This document shows, one piece after another, positions 13,693 through 20,055 of a DNA stretch of 20,055 nucleotides. The notes under the pieces were generated by a model. It was not told the origin of the DNA. It saw only the letters and a program-made list of their open reading frames with translations, and searched no databases. Each line of letters starts with the position of its first letter. The first letter of the stretch is position 1. A program made the translations under genes and the position numbers. Source of the DNA: a virus; IMG/VR virus record IMGVR_UViG_3300025645_000610, positions 1-20,055 of that record; one strand, given 5' to 3'.

Positions 13693-15230
13693 TATGCTCT
13701 TAAGTTATTAATTACACAATCAGTTGCAAGTATCGTATTAGCTACAGATGCCGCATTTTTTAATGCACTCTTTGTAACAAGTAGTGGGTCAATAATTCCT
13801 GCCTTAATCATATTGACTATTTCTCCTGTAACTACATTGTACCCACGTCCTTTTTTAGTAGGGTATTCAAACTTAGTGATACCAGCATTGGACATTATAA
13901 CTTCAAATGGAGCTTGAATAGCCTTTAGAAGTATTTCTTCTCCTATGTTAGATGGGGTTACCTTATCACTAGCGTTAAGTAATGCAATTCCACCACCTGG
14001 AAGTATACCTTCTTTAATAGCAGCTTTAGTAGCACAGATAGAATCCTCTACTCTGTCAGCCTTCTCCTTTAACTCAACCTCTGAGTTTGCCCCAACTTTA
14101 ATTACACCAACCTTACCAGCTAGTCTTGACAACCTTCTTTCAAGCAAGTGTTTCTTACCATTAATCTTTGTTGTCTTAAGTTCTTTTTTAATCTGCTTGA
14201 TTAGAGCCTTTGTGTCGTCATTAATCTCCTCTACTTGGATGATAGTATCATCTTGTGTAGTAACGGCCTTTAAACACGTTCCTAGGTGGCTTACGTCAAT
14301 TAAATCCATATCGTCACCTAAGTCCTCATTTATTACAGTTGCTCCAGTCAATGCAGCAAAGTCTTGTAATGTTTGCTTTTTATTAATACCGTAGTCAGGT
14401 GCGTCAATGATATTAGCTTTAATATTACCCTTAGATACGTTCATTGAAATCGCTGTAACTAGTTGTTCATCAGCATCCCCGATAATTAGTAGTTCCTTGT
14501 TGTTCTTAATGACGTACTCAAGAATACTTTGTACCTTTCTTACGTTAGGGATCTTGCTTTCTACAATTAATACAAGTGGGTTATTTAACTCACAAGTACC
14601 TTTCTCTTTGTTATTAATAAAGTGGTGATTCTTTAATCCTTTATCAATTGAAGCTCCATCAACTATTTCTGCCGATGTTTCCTCGTCATTAGATATTTCC
14701 ATACTAACAACACCATTCTCTCCTACATCCTCAAAAGCCTTAGCTATAATTTTACCTAAGCTAGAGTCGTTGTTAGAAGATATTGTGGCAACCTGCTTTA
14801 GCATATCACCACTAACTTCAACTGATTCGCCCTCTAAGTACTTAACAACTTTTTCAACTGCTGAGTTAATACCATCTCTGATTTCTCTTGAGTTGTAGTT
14901 GTCTGTTGCAAATGCCTCTTTTAATATAGAGTGTGCTAATACTGTAGCAGTAGTTGTTCCATCCCCTGCTTCTTTAACAGTTTGTCTAGCTGCTTCCTTT
15001 AAAAGCGTTGCACCCATATTTTCAACAGGGTCTAGAAGTATAACTGAATTTGCTACAGTTACACCATCCTTTGTGATTAGTGGTTTGCCAGATGAGTCCT
15101 CAAGCATTACACACTTACCGCTAGCTCCTAATGTGGAACTAACGGCTCGTGTTAATTTTGATACACCTTCAAACACTTTATTTTTACCTTCGTCTCCGAA
15201 GTTTAAGTTCTTAACGATTTCGTTAGACAT
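13692..15230 (-). CDS. groEL: Phage-encoded chaperonin GroEL
   Basis: A 512-aa group I chaperonin that folds proteins in an ATP-driven ring. Nucleotide-site motifs are intact: TLGASGK at 33-39 (TLGPKG in E. coli), TKDGVTVA with D55, GDGTTTATVLA with D90, RVEDSICATKAA with D396, and LPGGG at 410-414. The apical domain aligns well but its hydrophobic groove differs. E. coli Y199 and Y203 read as L199 and H203 (KGLKNHHF), F204 is kept, L234 reads as Q234, and a one-residue deletion precedes the helix I region, where V263 reads as Ser. The C-terminus stops at VINNLRA without the flexible Gly-Gly-Met tail. Phage GroELs are known from giant Pseudomonas phages and virioplankton metagenomes. The residue comparison is by memory alignment. 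Confidence 0.95.
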   Translation of the reverse strand: MSNEIVKNLNFGDEGKNKVFEGVSKLTRAVSSTLGASGKCVMLEDSSGKPLITKDGVTVANSVILLDPVENMGATLLKEAARQTVKEAGDGTTTATVLAHSILKEAFATDNYNSREIRDGINSAVEKVVKYLEGESVEVSGDMLKQVATISSNNDSSLGKIIAKAFEDVGENGVVSMEISNDEETSAEIVDGASIDKGLKNHHFINNKEKGTCELNNPLVLIVESKIPNVRKVQSILEYVIKNNKELLIIGDADEQLVTAISMNVSKGNIKANIIDAPDYGINKKQTLQDFAALTGATVINEDLGDDMDLIDVSHLGTCLKAVTTQDDTIIQVEEINDDTKALIKQIKKELKTTKINGKKHLLERRLSRLAGKVGVIKVGANSEVELKEKADRVEDSICATKAAIKEGILPGGGIALLNASDKVTPSNIGEEILLKAIQAPFEVIMSNAGITKFEYPTKKGRGYNVVTGEIVNMIKAGIIDPLLVTKSALKNAASVANTILATDCVINNLRA

Positions 15231-15260
15231 AATTATATTTGATTAGATTAAATTAAATTG

Positions 15261-15284
15261 TTTACTCCTTTGACCTGGAGTTAA
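15261..15284. promoter_or_regulatory. Imperfect inverted repeat in the groEL leader
   Basis: Plus-strand tttactcc and ggagttaa are 8-base inverted arms with one mismatch and an 8-base spacer (tttgacct). They lie about 30 bases ahead of the groEL ATG, in the 57-base gap after the upstream gene. The layout recalls chaperonin operators such as CIRCE (9-bp arms, 9-bp spacer), but the sequence is not CIRCE. A hairpin in the leader RNA is equally possible. Confidence 0.35.
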
Positions 15285-15287
15285 GGT

Positions 15288-15539
15288 TTATCCTTCTAAT
15301 AATGCTACAGAAACAAAAGAGTCTTCTGCTATGCAAACGTAAAGTTTGTTTTCTCCTGAATCAAATACCATGTCTCCAGCAACACCTTCTGATGGTGCTC
15401 CACTTACAATTTTTATAAACCCTGCGATGTCATTGATTGTTACACCTTGGTTGTTTGTTCTTGTGTTCTTTGGTTGTAAGTCTGTTCCACTATTGAAACC
15501 ACTAAATACCGTGTTTAAGTTAATTACTTCGTTTGCCAT
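15288..15539 (-). CDS. Unknown 83-aa late protein
   Basis: A small protein with a Thr/Asn-rich first half (GTDLQPKNTRTNNQGVTIND) and a beta-type second half (GDMVFDSGENKLYVCIAEDS, then FVSVALLEG). The pattern GDMVFDSGENKLYVC is common in phage tail-fibre and head-decoration proteins, where it forms short beta turns. No membrane segment or signal peptide. It lies between the coiled-coil membrane gene and groEL. A virion-associated role is inferred from its motif and position, with low certainty. Confidence 0.65.
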   Translation of the reverse strand: MANEVINLNTVFSGFNSGTDLQPKNTRTNNQGVTINDIAGFIKIVSGAPSEGVAGDMVFDSGENKLYVCIAEDSFVSVALLEG

Positions 15540-15587
15540 TTTAATTTTTATTTGTTATTGTTGTTACTATTATTATTACTTGTTTTT

Positions 15588-15848
15588 TTACTTTTTTACT
15601 CTATTCTTTGCAACGTGCAGCATTCTTTCTTCTAATTTAGATACCCTTATCGTTAACTCAAGTATAGTTTGATTAGCTTCTTTCAGCTCATCCTCTAGTT
15701 CTTCTATTCTTTTTTGCTTGTAGCTATTATGGCTTGAGGACACAGAGTGGTTTATATCCATCTTCTTTTTTATGATGTTCCAAACCTCTTTAATCCCAAA
15801 CGCACCAGCTAAACCACTTACTATTAATATAAGGCTCTCGCTATCCAT
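15588..15848 (-). CDS. N-terminally membrane-anchored coiled-coil protein
   Basis: An 86-aa protein with a short hydrophobic N-terminal helix (about residues 5-20, SLILIVSGLAGAFGIK) and a long heptad-type coiled coil (about 43-82, QKRIEELEDELKEANQTILE and on to LEERMLHVAKNRVKK). The tail is basic. The layout of one membrane anchor plus a coil is like small holin-associated or spanin-like phage proteins. There is no lipobox cysteine for an outer-membrane spanin, and no partner is seen beside it. A lysis or membrane-tethering role is a guess. I do not recognise a named family. Confidence 0.65.
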   Translation of the reverse strand: MDSESLILIVSGLAGAFGIKEVWNIIKKKMDINHSVSSSHNSYKQKRIEELEDELKEANQTILELTIRVSKLEERMLHVAKNRVKK

Positions 15849-15912
15849 ATGCTTTTGTTTTTATTGTTTATGTCATAGAGTAGATTTAATTAGATAAAGT
15901 TGCTTTGTTGTT

Positions 15913-16110
15913 TTATAGTTCTTCGCTGACTATTGGCATAGCTTCCACCTCTTCCATTTCTGAAAGGTAATTACTATTTTTTACAATATACCAAAATCCA
16001 TCTACTTCATAAGGCTCTGCCCATTGAGTAGTTGTTCCGATATAATTCTGTCCTGCTGTTACAAATGCGTTGTAAGCATCGCACTCTGCTTGTGTCCCTT
16101 TATAATACAT
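15913..16110 (-). CDS. Unknown 65-aa protein after tail/adhesion gene
   Basis: A small protein that begins MYYKGTQAECDAYNAFVTAG. A run NYIGTTTQWAEPYEVDGFWY is rich in aromatics, and the end is acidic (EMEEVEAMPIVSEEL). It starts 2 bases after the 832-aa gene, which suggests coupled translation. Small proteins with a YKGTQAECDAYN-type start accompany tail-fibre genes in other phages as I recall, but I know of no assigned function. Confidence 0.65.
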   Translation of the reverse strand: MYYKGTQAECDAYNAFVTAGQNYIGTTTQWAEPYEVDGFWYIVKNSNYLSEMEEVEAMPIVSEEL

Positions 16111-16112
16111 AG

Positions 16113-18611
16113 TTAATAAATTGTGTAATGGTTATTTATGTTTTGTTGAATTGCTAATCTGTTAGCTGTTTGGTCTGATGGGTAAAATATTAATTCTTGG
16201 ATAGTCCCTTCTAAAAAATGGTCTGCACCGTCATTCCTTGCACCGAAATTAAAAAATTGTGAATTTGCATAAAAATTTGTAGTCGCTAATGTTTGTAAAG
16301 TATCGTTGTTAACACTAATACTAACATCTGAATTAGTATGCTTTGCAAAAAACAAATTTTGAAGTCCGTTTGATGGAGTTGTAGCTTGAGCAAAGACTGC
16401 TTCATCGTTATCTGCGAAGTATTCTTTAAGGTTCCTTAAGCCAAGTCTAATCCTACCTCCTGTTCCAAACGAATCATAAATAAAATTATAATCAAATTCA
16501 TCTACTATTTTAGAAACTGCAAAAGCTGTAACTGTTGGGCCTACTTTTAAATTATTTTTAATATAATCAGTGGTTCCATTAAACTTAACACTTATCTTAC
16601 CATTCTCATTTATAACTGACCCACTACTTACAATTTGAGGTTGTTTTGAAGCTAAATTTTGTAATGCATCACCACCACCACCACCACTTTGGTCATACCA
16701 AGTAGTTACAAATCCATCTCCTGCACCAACGAATGAAAGTAAAGATGAAGTATCTAAAGTTCCATCGTAAAGCAAACCAATATCTTGCTCTTCATTGTCA
16801 CTTGACCTTCTAACTTTAATTGCTGCTCCTGTGTATGCTGAGTTCAACGCTCTTAATGAATAGGCTGCCGCAGCATTAGGATAATCATCTAATAAACCTG
16901 TTTGGCTTCCATCCCAATAGATATTGTAATTTTTATTTATGTTAGTTTCTATACCTGCTCTGTTTAAAGTTTGGTCGGATTGGTAAAGTATAGTATCACC
17001 TATTTTTCCATCAAAAAGAAAAGTACCTTCACCCCTTGCTCCCTCAATCATTGGATCATTAGACGTGTTTATACTGCCATCATTACTTCCTGACTGAGTT
17101 ATTGATGAACCATCTAACCACATTGAATTACCTGCAACTAAGTCTCCTGACGTGTAAATATTTGAAATTAATGAAGTACTTGTTGTTGGTGTAGATACCT
17201 GTCCAGCCCAAACTCTTCCTGATGCTCTTATATATATTTCAGGAGTTACGCCCCAAGAACTCCCTGTTTCAGCTGAAGTAGATATAGCAAACCTACCTGT
17301 TGCAAATCCTACGACATCCGTTTTTTGAACCAAAAATAAACTTCTGGACGATGTTCCAAAATTTAAACCGCTACTTGTTTTTAGATAATGGTTTGCCCCA
17401 TCGTAATCAATCATTGGTTTTTGATTTTCTGTGATTACTTGTCCTGATAATACTATTTTAGGTTGATTAACTGCTGAAATATTAGTTAAATCATTTCCAT
17501 TTCCAGACTGGTCATATCTTATCGTTACAAATCCATCCCCTGCGCCTACAAAAGAAAGTAAAGATTCTGTATTTAAACTACCATCATAAAGAAAATTAAT
17601 ATCTTGCTCTTCGTTGTCGCTTGACCTTCTAACTTTAATTGCTGGGCCTGTGTATGCTGAGTTTAATGCTCGTAACGAATATGCTGCCGCAGCGTTTGGA
17701 TAGTCATCCAGTAAACTTGTTTGAGAACCGTCCCAATAGATATTGTAATTTGAGTTTATGTTAGATTCAATACCTGCTCTGTTAGCTGATTGGTTAGATT
17801 CGTACATCACTATCTCTTGGATGTTCCCATTCATTGGGAAACTTCCTTCTCCTCTTGAACCTATACTTATAGAATTGAAGATACCCCTAACTGGGTTACT
17901 ACTAACGCCCTCTACTGCGTTGTTAAATGTTTCTGAACTTGGACTTATTGCAAAAGAACTAATTATATTTTGACCTGTAATATTTCCGCCTATTACTCCA
18001 TAATTTGCACCTAAAAAACCATAGGTGTTATTCCCTACACGATTATAAGTTAGTGCGTACAAATCTCTTTCATCTGCAATATTATACAAATTTTGGTCAA
18101 CCGTAGAGTCGTTTAAAGCTACTGCAAATATTGATTTTTCTGTTGCACTTCCACCTGAAGTAAATGGGTATTGAGTTAAATTTAAATGCATTAAGAAAGG
18201 AGATGAAAAACTCATAGTAGGCTTTCCATTTAACTCGTTTACCGCTCCATTGCTTACAAGTATAGGTTGTTTTGAAGCTGAAATTTGTGTTGCATCATTA
18301 TTCCCTGCTCCACTTTGGTCATACCACTTGGCAACAGAAACATCATCAGACCCTGCAAAAGAAAGTAAAGATTCTGTATCTAAACTACCATCATAAAGGA
18401 AACCAATATCTTGAACAAAAGTTTCACCTCCAACTGTTTTCATAGCCTCTATAGCTGGACCTGAATAAGAAGTCCTTAGCTTTCTCAAAGAATAAGCAGC
18501 CGCAGCATTAGGGTATAAGTCTAATAATAACCCTGTTGGTACTAACCCTCCTTCGGCTCCTCCCCTAATGCTGTTGTATGGGGATATTACCGATGCTGAT
18601 ATAAAAGGCAT
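16113..18611 (-). CDS. Tail/adhesion protein with three tandem GH54/LamG-like domains
   Basis: An 832-aa protein of three similar units: about residues 29-292, 299-566 and 572-832. Each opens with LYPNAAAAYSLR or DDYPNAAAAYSLR, continues with SAYTGPAIKVRRSSDNEEQD, then LYDGSL and LLSFVGAGDGFVTxxYDQSG, and closes with NINxNYNIYW or NNHYTIY. This AYSLR...GPAIxVRRSSD...YDQSGNGND pattern is the signature of the concanavalin-like catalytic fold of GH54 arabinofuranosidases (ArabFuran-catal), also seen in LamG-like lectin modules. The protein probably binds or trims surface glycans of the host. Whether it is enzymatic cannot be judged from the motifs. Unit 1 resembles the upstream partial protein, and units 2 and 3 resemble each other most. 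The start shares bases with the preceding stop (TAATG). Confidence 0.75.
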   Translation of the reverse strand: MPFISASVISPYNSIRGGAEGGLVPTGLLLDLYPNAAAAYSLRKLRTSYSGPAIEAMKTVGGETFVQDIGFLYDGSLDTESLLSFAGSDDVSVAKWYDQSGAGNNDATQISASKQPILVSNGAVNELNGKPTMSFSSPFLMHLNLTQYPFTSGGSATEKSIFAVALNDSTVDQNLYNIADERDLYALTYNRVGNNTYGFLGANYGVIGGNITGQNIISSFAISPSSETFNNAVEGVSSNPVRGIFNSISIGSRGEGSFPMNGNIQEIVMYESNQSANRAGIESNINSNYNIYWDGSQTSLLDDYPNAAAAYSLRALNSAYTGPAIKVRRSSDNEEQDINFLYDGSLNTESLLSFVGAGDGFVTIRYDQSGNGNDLTNISAVNQPKIVLSGQVITENQKPMIDYDGANHYLKTSSGLNFGTSSRSLFLVQKTDVVGFATGRFAISTSAETGSSWGVTPEIYIRASGRVWAGQVSTPTTSTSLISNIYTSGDLVAGNSMWLDGSSITQSGSNDGSINTSNDPMIEGARGEGTFLFDGKIGDTILYQSDQTLNRAGIETNINKNYNIYWDGSQTGLLDDYPNAAAAYSLRALNSAYTGAAIKVRRSSDNEEQDIGLLYDGTLDTSSLLSFVGAGDGFVTTWYDQSGGGGGDALQNLASKQPQIVSSGSVINENGKISVKFNGTTDYIKNNLKVGPTVTAFAVSKIVDEFDYNFIYDSFGTGGRIRLGLRNLKEYFADNDEAVFAQATTPSNGLQNLFFAKHTNSDVSISVNNDTLQTLATTNFYANSQFFNFGARNDGADHFLEGTIQELIFYPSDQTANRLAIQQNINNHYTIY
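16785..16964. repeat. Direct repeat copy A (GH54/LamG unit 3)
   Basis: A 180-base segment that aligns without gaps to 17604-17783, one repeat unit (819 bases, exactly 273 codons) away. Blocks of identity include cttgaccttctaacttta and cccaatagatattgtaat. It encodes the end of unit 2, the linker NYNIYWDGSQT and the start of unit 3 (DNEEQDIG upward). Confidence 0.85.
17604..17783. repeat. Direct repeat copy B (GH54/LamG unit 2)
   Basis: The partner of 16785-16964, equal in length and collinear. DNA differences are mainly at third codon positions (cattgtca versus cgttgtcg), as expected after an older in-frame duplication under protein-level constraint. A third, more diverged copy corresponds to unit 1, with its AYSLR start near 18495. 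Confidence 0.85.
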
Positions 18612-18913
18612 TACTTATAAGCTATTAATGCGCCACCATCAGCTACTGTGATACTCTGAAACAACTCTCCAGCTGGGGCTTGTATCAAAGCACCCTGCTT
18701 TAATGTAACATCAGACAAAGACATTGATGTCAGGTAGTCATCTGTAGCTACTCCTGTGCTTGCATTTCCACCTAGAAGCACTGTAATTACAGTGTCAGCC
18801 TGTGCAATAAACGCATAAGCATTAACTGATGCATGTGTGCCTTCCGCTAAATACTTAGAGCCGAATGTTCCTATTAGTCTACTTGGGTTTACACCCTTAC
18901 TGTTACTTGCCAT
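18611..18913 (-). CDS. Stand-alone copy of the small virion/adhesion domain
   Basis: A 100-aa protein whose residues about 17-99 match the first 85 residues of the partial protein upstream: FGSKYLxxxxHxxVNxxxFI, then VIxVLxGGxxST, SMSLSxVTLKQGALIxAPxG and FQSxTxxxG. It is beta-rich with no signal peptide or membrane helix. The upstream gene carries the same domain fused directly to a GH54/LamG-like domain, whereas here the domain ends at a stop codon that overlaps the ATG of the 832-aa protein (TAATG). It therefore probably acts as a base, trimerisation or attachment domain for the adhesin. That role is inferred from the fusion. Confidence 0.75.
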   Translation of the reverse strand: MASNSKGVNPSRLIGTFGSKYLAEGTHASVNAYAFIAQADTVITVLLGGNASTGVATDDYLTSMSLSDVTLKQGALIQAPAGELFQSITVADGGALIAYK

Positions 18914-18924
18914 TTTTTTTATTT

Positions 18925-20055
18925 TTATTGATAAATTGAGTATTCTGTGTTAATAAAAGATTGTATATCATTAAATTTAGAAACATCGTTTTTAAAATAT
19001 AATGTTAAGTGAGATATTGTTCCTGTCATAAAAAATGAGGGGGTTCTAGGTATTCTTGCTGCCCCATACGCTCCTATGTAAAATTCATAATCCGAAGCTC
19101 CAAATATATCTGCAGGGTTTGTTACTGCTGAGTTAGCTAAAGTTCCATCAAGATATAACTCGTGATTATTAGAATTTTTATTCAAAATAGAAGAATATAA
19201 TCTATTTGCAGCAACACCTTTTGCTGTGGAAGCGCTTCTATTATTATTTAACTGAGTGGTTAAAATTGAACTAAAATCTGTTCCATACTGTAAAAACCCA
19301 TATCTGTTGGGAGCACCAGCTGCGATAGCCTTAGAAAATACTCCTCCATTTCCTTCAACTTTAGAAACGGCAAAACTCATCATATTTGTATCTGTCATGT
19401 TTAAGACAGAATCACCGCCATTAAGATATTGATTCGCTGAAAATTTTAATGTATTATTACCATCATCATCTAATTCAACAACTCCACTACTTACAATTTG
19501 TGGTTGAGCAGATTCTGCATTATTAAACACATTAAACCCATTTGTGCTTTGGTCGTACCACTTAGCAACAAAAACATCCCCTCCATTTGCAAAAGAAAGT
19601 AAAGAAGTTGTATCTAATTCTCCATTTACAAATCCAATATCTTGAATAGAGGTTGCACCTCCAACTATTTTTATGACTTCAATAGCTGGGCCTGTGTAAT
19701 CAGTTCTTAGTTTTCTTAAAGAGTAAGCTGCAGCAGCATCAGGATATAAGTCTAATAGTAATGGAACTGCACTAGGTTTTGTTCCACCAACAACAGAGTT
19801 GTAAGCCATTATAGTACCACTATCTATTGTCATACTTTGGAATGACTCCCCTTGTGGTGCAACTATCAATGCCCCTTGTTTTAATGTAACCCCACTAAGA
19901 CTCATAGATGCCTCGTAGTCTACATTGTTAGCAGCTGTTGAAGAATCCCCACCCGTAAGTACAGATATAACTGCATCCTCCTGAACAATAAACTCATTAG
20001 AGTTTACATTGGTGTGTGCTGCTACCCCTAAGTACTTAGACCCAAATTGGTTCAA
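18925..20055 (-). CDS. Partial tail/adhesion protein: small domain fused to GH54/LamG-like domain
   Basis: The frame is open to the right edge of the window, so the N-terminus is missing. The edge codon is TTG, which by comparison with the 100-aa paralogue is an internal residue just before QFGSKYL. Visible residues 1-85 are the small beta domain (FGSKYLGVAAHTNVNSNEFI and SMSLSGVTLKQGALIVAPQG). After a linker (YNSVVGGTKPSAVP), residues about 98-376 are one GH54/LamG-like unit (LYPDAAAAYSLRKLRTDYTG, GDVFVAKWYDQST, ending NTEYSIYQ). It is the nearest relative of unit 1 of the 832-aa protein. Probable receptor-binding or glycan-binding virion protein. Confidence 0.75.
   Translation of the reverse strand: MNQFGSKYLGVAAHTNVNSNEFIVQEDAVISVLTGGDSSTAANNVDYEASMSLSGVTLKQGALIVAPQGESFQSMTIDSGTIMAYNSVVGGTKPSAVPLLLDLYPDAAAAYSLRKLRTDYTGPAIEVIKIVGGATSIQDIGFVNGELDTTSLLSFANGGDVFVAKWYDQSTNGFNVFNNAESAQPQIVSSGVVELDDDGNNTLKFSANQYLNGGDSVLNMTDTNMMSFAVSKVEGNGGVFSKAIAAGAPNRYGFLQYGTDFSSILTTQLNNNRSASTAKGVAANRLYSSILNKNSNNHELYLDGTLANSAVTNPADIFGASDYEFYIGAYGAARIPRTPSFFMTGTISHLTLYFKNDVSKFNDIQSFINTEYSIYQ

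Noticed and set aside
13945-14394. Plus-strand open frame of 149 codons opposite groEL
   Set aside because: It is antisense to strongly conserved GroEL sequence, is rich in Ser/Leu as expected for a shadow frame, and has no recognisable domain or leader.
15272-15284. AAAGGAG on the minus strand as a Shine-Dalgarno for groEL
   Set aside because: It matches the consensus but lies about 40 bases before the ATG, too far to act directly, and other genes here lack such sites.
15261-15284. Intrinsic terminator before groEL
   Set aside because: The stem is short and imperfect, and the sequence after it on the minus strand is A-rich (AAACAATTTAATTT), not a T-tract.
20053-20055. TTG at the window edge as a real start codon for the right-hand protein
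   Set aside because: The paralogous 100-aa protein has about 16 residues before FGSKYL, and the frame runs off the window, so the gene is 5-prime incomplete.
1-20055. tRNA genes, CRISPR arrays, integrase, transposase or defence genes
   Set aside because: No cloverleaf-like segment, spaced short repeats or recognisable protein of these classes was seen in either strand. The only repeats are within coding sequence.

Overview
The window is a late-gene block of a tailed double-stranded DNA phage (Caudoviricetes). Every gene I accept lies on the minus strand, so transcription runs from base 20055 towards base 1. The recognisable genes are terminase large subunit, portal, a scaffold-like protein, major capsid protein, holin, M15 peptidase, and a phage-encoded GroEL/GroES pair. 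The DNA is AT-rich. Start codons follow A/T-only leaders with no clear Shine-Dalgarno sequence, and all three stop codons are used, so the genetic code is standard. These traits suggest a phage of a Bacteroidetes/Flavobacteriia host, probably marine. The host call is an inference. The TerL-portal-scaffold-MCP order and protein sizes are reminiscent of crAss-like and related Bacteroidetes phages, but I could not test that placement.

Layout in transcription order. (1) 20055-15913: an adhesion or tail-fibre-like module. It has a partial protein fusing a small domain to a concanavalin-like (GH54/LamG-like) domain, then a 100-aa stand-alone copy of the small domain, then an 832-aa protein with three tandem GH54/LamG-like repeats, then a 65-aa protein. 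(2) 15848-15288: a membrane-anchored coiled-coil protein and a small protein of unknown role. (3) 15230-12989: groEL, groES and a winged-helix DNA-binding protein, joined by overlapping stop and start codons. (4) 12967-11117: four low-complexity proteins, two of them basic and sharing an AQYxxxGWAxDxT motif. (5) 11112-9437: lysis-like and small accessory genes: a short membrane protein, an M15 peptidase, a small basic DUF5872-like protein, a HExxH mini-metallopeptidase and a 3TM-type holin. (6) 9385-8326: a coiled-coil protein, an unknown protein, and a 198-aa protein that reads as two tandem GroES-like domains. (7) 8381-1: packaging and head genes: a TerS candidate, TerL, portal, scaffold, MCP, a strong hairpin after MCP, and a partial unknown gene.

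How the genes may work together: the phage appears to carry its own chaperonin (GroEL plus a canonical GroES) and a second, tandem co-chaperonin-like protein beside the packaging and head genes. By analogy with T4 gp31, a plausible role is folding of the capsid or another large virion protein. The holin, the M15 peptidase and perhaps the small membrane proteins would carry out lysis. No tRNA, CRISPR array, integrase or insertion sequence was seen, no stretch longer than 300 bases lacks a gene, and I found no convincing promoter.
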